Assembly (NCBI GenBank): GCA_045540295.1
Contig: JAZQGY010000029.1
Location: 62,001 to 126,000, forward strand
Direction of reading: 5' to 3'
From: SIG452 sp045540295
GTDB taxonomy: Bacteria; Bacillota; Clostridia; UMGS1840
DNA: 64,000 bases
Below, one piece after another: positions 60,395-64,000 of the stretch. Every line of letters starts with the position of its first letter. Positions within the stretch are counted from its first letter, which is position 1. Made by a program: the position numbers and the translations under genes. A model generated the notes under the pieces. It was not told where the DNA came from and made no database searches. It saw only the letters and a list, made by a program, of their open reading frames with translations.

Positions 60395-61514
60395 TTGTTG
60401 GAATTTGAAGAATTAAAGCTCCGCTTAACAAACTCCCAAGAACAAATGAACGAATTGAGGGATTCACTTTAATGTTTCTAAATTAGAAACAGAAATTACG
60501 GAACTTGACCGTCAGTCGGCAGAACCCGGCTTTTGGGAGGATTTAGAAAACTCTCAAAAAGTATTGCAACGGCTGAAGGGCTTAAAAGATAAGCTCCAAA
60601 GCTTTTCCAATCTGGAGACCCTTTATGAGGATATTTTCGTTCTCATTGAATTGGCAGGCGAAGAAGAAGACGCTTCTGATCTTTTGCAGGAAGCTCTTTC
60701 CATGGAAAAAGATTTTGCAAAGAAGCTTGAAACCATGCTTTTGGAAACCTTGTTATCTGAAGAATATGACGGTAATAATGCAATCATTTCGCTTCATTCC
60801 GGTGCAGGTGGTACTGAAGCTCAGGACTGGGTACAGATGCTTTACAGAATGTATCTTCGTTGGGCGGAAAAAAGAGGTTTTAAAACTGAAACCTTGGATT
60901 ATCTGGACGGAGATGAAGCAGGGATTAAAAGCGTTACGGTATTAGTCAGCGGTCTGAATGCTTACGGTTATCTGAAAGCAGAAAAAGGAGTACATCGACT
61001 GGTTCGTATTTCTCCTTTCGATTCCTCCGGCAGACGCCATACTTCTTTTGCATCCTTGGATGTTATGCCGGAATTACCGGATGATATTCAGATTGACATC
61101 AACCCTGAAGATTTAAAAGTGGACACCTACCGTGCTTCCGGTGCAGGCGGTCAGCATATCAATAAGACGGAATCTGCAATCCGTATTACTCACATTCCCA
61201 CGGGCATTGTGGTATCCTGCCAGAACGAACGAAGTCAGCACAAAAACCGTGACACGGCGATGAAAATGCTTTATGCAAAGCTTCTGGAATTAAAGGAGCA
61301 GGCACATAAAGATAAGATTGAGGATTTAAAAGGGGAACAGTTGGATATTGGCTGGGGAAGTCAGATCCGTTCTTATGTGTTCCATCCCTACAGTATGGTA
61401 AAGGATCACAGAACCTTAGAAGAAACCGGGAATGTTACTGCCGTGATGGATGGGGAACTGGATGCGTTCATCAATGCTTATTTAAAAGAACAGGCGAAAG
61501 GAAAAAAAGAATAA
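60395..61514 (+). CDS. prfB: Peptide chain release factor 2, programmed +1 frameshift at a UAA codon
   Basis: RF2 terminates at UAA/UGA. The gene reads 25 codons in frame from a TTG at 60395 (AAAGGA 10 nt upstream), to the sequence AGG GAT TCA CTT TAA; a +1 slip on CTT then continues as AAT GTT TCT ... to 61514, giving about 372 residues with the normal RF2 N terminus (MLEFEEL...LRDSL|NVSKLETEI). The SPF anticodon motif (RISPFDSS) and GGQ loop (GAGGQHINKT) are present. A second start at 60564 would skip the conserved N-terminal domain. In known RF2 genes the shift site is CTT TGA C; here the stop is TAA. Confidence 0.94.
60457..60473 (+). promoter_or_regulatory. RF2 +1 programmed frameshift site with UAA stop
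   Basis: GAGGGA (internal Shine-Dalgarno-like, 60457-60462), TTCA, slippery CTT (60467-60469), stop TAA (60470-60472), T. The layout matches the classic AGGGGG-TAT-CTT-TGA-C, but the stop is UAA, read by RF1 as well as RF2. Confidence 0.9.
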
Positions 61515-61515
61515 G

Positions 61516-62586
61516 ATGTTTGAAAAATTAGGTTTTTTGGAAGAAAAATATATTGAATTAAACAAAAAAGCAGCAGATCCGAATGTAATTAGTGATCAGG
61601 ATCAATTTCGTTCTGTGATGAAAGAAATTTCCGAATTGGAACCTATCGTTGAAAAATATCGGGAATATAAACAGGCCCAGCAGGAGATGAACGATGCCAA
61701 GGAAATGATGGACACCGAATCTGACCATGACCTTCGTGAAATGGCAGAAGCTGAATATTATGACAAGCGTGACCAAAGCGAAAACATTATTGAGGAAATT
61801 AAAATTCTTCTGTTACCCAAGGATGAAAACGACGATAAAAACGTTATTGTTGAAATTCGTGCCGGTGCAGGCGGCGATGAAGCAGCATTATTTGCCGGAG
61901 ATTTATACCGTATGTATTCTATGTACGCCATGAATCAGCGGTTTAAAACTGAGGTGATTTCCGAAACTGAAATCGGTATTGGCGGTTACAAGGAAATTTC
62001 CTTCTCGATTGAAGGGAAGGGGGTTTACTCCAAATTAAAATTTGAAAGCGGAGTTCACCGTGTGCAGCGTATTCCGGAAACCGAATCCGGCGGCAGAATT
62101 CATACCTCAACGGTAACCGTTGCTGTGCTACCTGAAGTGGAAGATGTTGAAGTGGAAATCAACCCCGACGATTTAGAGGTGGATACCTACCGTTCTTCCG
62201 GTGCAGGCGGTCAGCATGTTAATAAAACCGAATCTGCAATTCGTATTACCCATAAGCCTACCGGTATCGTAGTGGCTTGCCAGAACGAACGAAGCCAACA
62301 CAAAAACCGTGATATGGCAATGAAAATGCTGCGTTCTAAATTGTATGATATGAAATTGGTTGAGCAGAACAGCAAAATTGCAGCAGAAAGAAAATCCCAG
62401 GTTGGAACAGGGGACAGAAGTGAGCGAATCCGTACTTATAACTATCCCCAGGGACGTGTTACTGACCATAGAATCGGCTTAACCATCCAGCAGCTTCCCA
62501 ATATTATGAACGGCAATATTGATGCTTTTGTGGAAGCATTAATTACGGCAGACAGAAGTGCAAAACTGTTAATGAGTGAAAACTAA
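61516..62586 (+). CDS. prfA: Peptide chain release factor 1
   Basis: RF1 terminates at UAA/UAG. 356 residues, full length. PxT anticodon-like motif as PET in RIPETESGGRIHTST, and the catalytic GGQ in GAGGQHVNKT. The start lies 1 nt after the prfB stop (TAAGATG), and its nearest SD-like AAAGGA is about 13 nt upstream, so expression probably depends on translation through prfB. In most bacteria prfA sits beside prmC, not prfB. No prmC is seen after it; a bidirectional terminator follows. Confidence 0.97.
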   Translation: MFEKLGFLEEKYIELNKKAADPNVISDQDQFRSVMKEISELEPIVEKYREYKQAQQEMNDAKEMMDTESDHDLREMAEAEYYDKRDQSENIIEEIKILLLPKDENDDKNVIVEIRAGAGGDEAALFAGDLYRMYSMYAMNQRFKTEVISETEIGIGGYKEISFSIEGKGVYSKLKFESGVHRVQRIPETESGGRIHTSTVTVAVLPEVEDVEVEINPDDLEVDTYRSSGAGGQHVNKTESAIRITHKPTGIVVACQNERSQHKNRDMAMKMLRSKLYDMKLVEQNSKIAAERKSQVGTGDRSERIRTYNYPQGRVTDHRIGLTIQQLPNIMNGNIDAFVEALITADRSAKLLMSEN

Positions 62587-62589
62587 GCA

Positions 62590-62630
62590 ATAAAAAAGCT
62601 GAATGAGAAATCATTCAGCTTTTTTGTTGT
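62590..62630. terminator. Bidirectional terminator prfA / mltG
   Basis: AAAAAAGCTGAATGA-GAAA-TCATTCAGCTTTTTT between convergent genes. Confidence 0.93.
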
Positions 62631-63616
62631 TATAAACCGTATTGTTGGATTTGTTGATTATGTTCTTCGTAGGTTTTTGAATAATGATTGTCCCCGTTTT
62701 TGTCGGTGAAGAAATATAAATAATTTGTATCTTTGGGATATAGCACTGCCTCAATGGCTAAAATTCCCGGTGAAGAAATGGGAGCCGGTGGAAGTCCGTC
62801 ATTCTGATAGGTATTGTACGGGGAATCAATTTTAGTATCGGCAACCGACAGTACCGGTTTTCTTTCTTTTAAAATATACTGCACCGTTGCACAGGATTCC
62901 AAACGTTTGCCTGCTTTTAAACGGTTATGGAACACTGAAGCAACCAGCGGAAAATCTTCCGTTTTTCTGGCTTCTCGTTCCACGATGGATGACAATGTGA
63001 TTACTTCATGGACATTCATTCCCAATTCTCTGGCACGTTCTTCGTATTGGTCTGTCCATTTCGATTGAAAATTTGCAGTCATCAGTTTAATAATTTCTTC
63101 TGAGGAAGCATTATTTTTGATCTGATAGGTATCAGGAAACAGATACCCTTCCATAAGAGTGTCACCGATGATTAAGGCTCCCTGCTTAGTTTGAAATTTG
63201 AAGCTGGACAGAGCTTTTTGAAATTCCTCTTCGCTTGGAATGAGTTCTTGTTCTAAGAGTCTTGCTGTGATTTCTCTCACTTCAAAGCCTTCCGGAATCG
63301 TCAGAGCCACCATGTTGGTTGCAGGATTGCTGATTGCTTTTACAATGTCACCGTAGGCACTGTTTTGTCTGACGGAAATGGTACCGGGATAAATGGTGGC
63401 ATCAGGTGTGGTAAGCTGATAATAAATTTTAAACACATAGCGGCTCAGTACCACACCGTTTTCTTCTAATTTTTGTGATATTGTGGTCAGATTATCCTGT
63501 TCTGAAACAGTAATGGTAACGGTATCTGCAGAGCCAATAATACCAATCATATCACAACCAAATACCAGGATGATAGCAATCAAAATGCCACAAAGTATTT
63601 TCAATATTTTTTTCAT
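62630..63616 (-). CDS. mltG: Endolytic peptidoglycan transglycosylase MltG
   Basis: Cuts nascent glycan strands at the membrane. About 328 residues: an N-terminal membrane anchor (about 5-27), a LysM-like region, and a YceG catalytic domain with SSIVEREARK (catalytic Glu) and the C-terminal NYLYFFTDKNGDNHYSKTY. A TTG at 63619 in frame gives MM; the ATG at 63616 overlaps the upstream gene's TGA. Coupled to the CPBP gene upstream. Confidence 0.93.
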   Translation of the reverse strand: MKKILKILCGILIAIILVFGCDMIGIIGSADTVTITVSEQDNLTTISQKLEENGVVLSRYVFKIYYQLTTPDATIYPGTISVRQNSAYGDIVKAISNPATNMVALTIPEGFEVREITARLLEQELIPSEEEFQKALSSFKFQTKQGALIIGDTLMEGYLFPDTYQIKNNASSEEIIKLMTANFQSKWTDQYEERARELGMNVHEVITLSSIVEREARKTEDFPLVASVFHNRLKAGKRLESCATVQYILKERKPVLSVADTKIDSPYNTYQNDGLPPAPISSPGILAIEAVLYPKDTNYLYFFTDKNGDNHYSKTYEEHNQQIQQYGL

Positions 63617-64000
63617 CAAAGGCTACGCACCCCCAAAAATGCAAATAAGATAATGTATCCGTAAAATAGCGGATTTTTCAGTAGATTTACCGCATAATTT
63701 CCGAAGCGTTTTAAAGCAGCATCGGTAAGAGTTTCTTTGGTTTGTTTTTTTGGAAACAAAGCAACCAACAATGCGAGAAACAAGAACACAAACAATAATA
63801 AATATCGCATCAAGAAATCGCTGATAGCAGGATGTTGCAACGCAATATTCAATACCGTTGCGCAGAAATTCACCGAAAAATGCGTGACGATACAAAGAAT
63901 TAACGGAGTCCCGCGATACCTCATGATGCCAAGACATAGTCCAATGCAAAATGTTGCTGGAAAATTAAAGAAGTCAAAATGTGCCATTGCGAAAAACAAA
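63616..64000 (-). CDS. CPBP-family intramembrane protease (C-terminal part, truncated by the window edge)
   Basis: Only the last ~127 residues lie in the window; the N terminus is beyond 64000. The FAMAHFDFFNFPATFCIGLCLGIMRYR and THFSVN motifs are the second and third conserved segments of CPBP (Abi/Rce1-like) glutamic proteases, which are integral membrane proteins. The first (EExxxR) motif must be outside. The stop TGA overlaps the mltG start. Confidence 0.85.
   Translation of the reverse strand, partial: LFFAMAHFDFFNFPATFCIGLCLGIMRYRGTPLILCIVTHFSVNFCATVLNIALQHPAISDFLMRYLLLFVFLFLALLVALFPKKQTKETLTDAALKRFGNYAVNLLKNPLFYGYIILFAFLGVRSL

Noticed and set aside
60564..61514. prfB starting at the ATG at 60564
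   Set aside because: It would drop the conserved N-terminal domain of RF2, which is encoded upstream through a classic frameshift layout.

Overview
The window is a 64-kb piece of a low-GC, Gram-positive, endospore-forming anaerobe of the class Clostridia. The evidence is spo0A, cwlD, a YlmC/YmxH-type PRC-barrel gene, SLH-domain surface proteins, ferrous iron uptake by FeoAB, a catabolic NADP-type glutamate dehydrogenase, a pheST T-box, intrinsic terminators after most units and many textbook sigma-A promoters (TTGACA-17-TATAAT). I see no rRNA, CRISPR array, insertion sequence, phage or integrase. It reads as ordinary chromosome, with a few unusual genes embedded in it. Genus cannot be fixed from the sequence alone.

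Layout. 0-7 kb: glycogen/alpha-glucan metabolism (glgB on minus; a GH13 amylase and a glycogen phosphorylase with a lysine-rich tail on plus). 6.8-14.6 kb: thiamine salvage under two separate TPP riboswitches (thiT on minus; thiM-thiE-thiD on plus), with ung, a metal-regulated feoA-feoB-Cys-rich peptide cluster and tRNA-Thr between them. 14.6-19.3 kb: a secreted repeat protein, then LOG, GNAT, dtd, gamma-carbonic anhydrase, HAD phosphatase and an anchored exported protein. 19.3-29.1 kb: T-box-pheS-pheT, pyk, mecA, a two-component system and rlmD. 29.3-41.5 kb: an orphan sugar-ABC ATPase, a CaCA antiporter behind a yybP-ykoY-type (Mn2+) riboswitch, PHP phosphoesterase, tRNA-Pro, an OPA transporter, glnA, a TetM-like GTPase fused to a YacP/Rae1-like nuclease, an MBL hydrolase, cwlD, MATE and a ylmC-like gene. 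41.6-53.4 kb: two SLH proteins, degV, rlmA, a minus-strand run (AAA ATPase, two short CHR chromate-transporter halves, ABC-F, flavin reductase) and a GH18-SLH protein. 53.5-64 kb: gdhA, spo0A, an orphan CARF-PD-(D/E)XK (Card1/DUF1887-like) nuclease, secA-prfB-prfA, mltG and a truncated CPBP protease.

Most noteworthy: (1) prfB carries the conserved RF2 +1 programmed frameshift, but its stop codon is UAA instead of the RF2-specific UGA, and prfA (RF1) follows one nucleotide after prfB, which suggests a circuit sensing both release factors. (2) A ribosomal-protection GTPase is fused to an A-site-endonuclease-like NYN domain. (3) A Card1-like CARF nuclease sits without CRISPR between spo0A and secA, with a Spo0A-box-like sequence inside its promoter. 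(4) FeoB has Arg in place of the invariant P-loop glycine, in a cluster with three copies of a DtxR-like palindrome. (5) Glycogen phosphorylase has a histone-H1-like Lys/Ala/Thr N-terminal tail.

All functional calls rest on motif reading and family knowledge; no database search was run.
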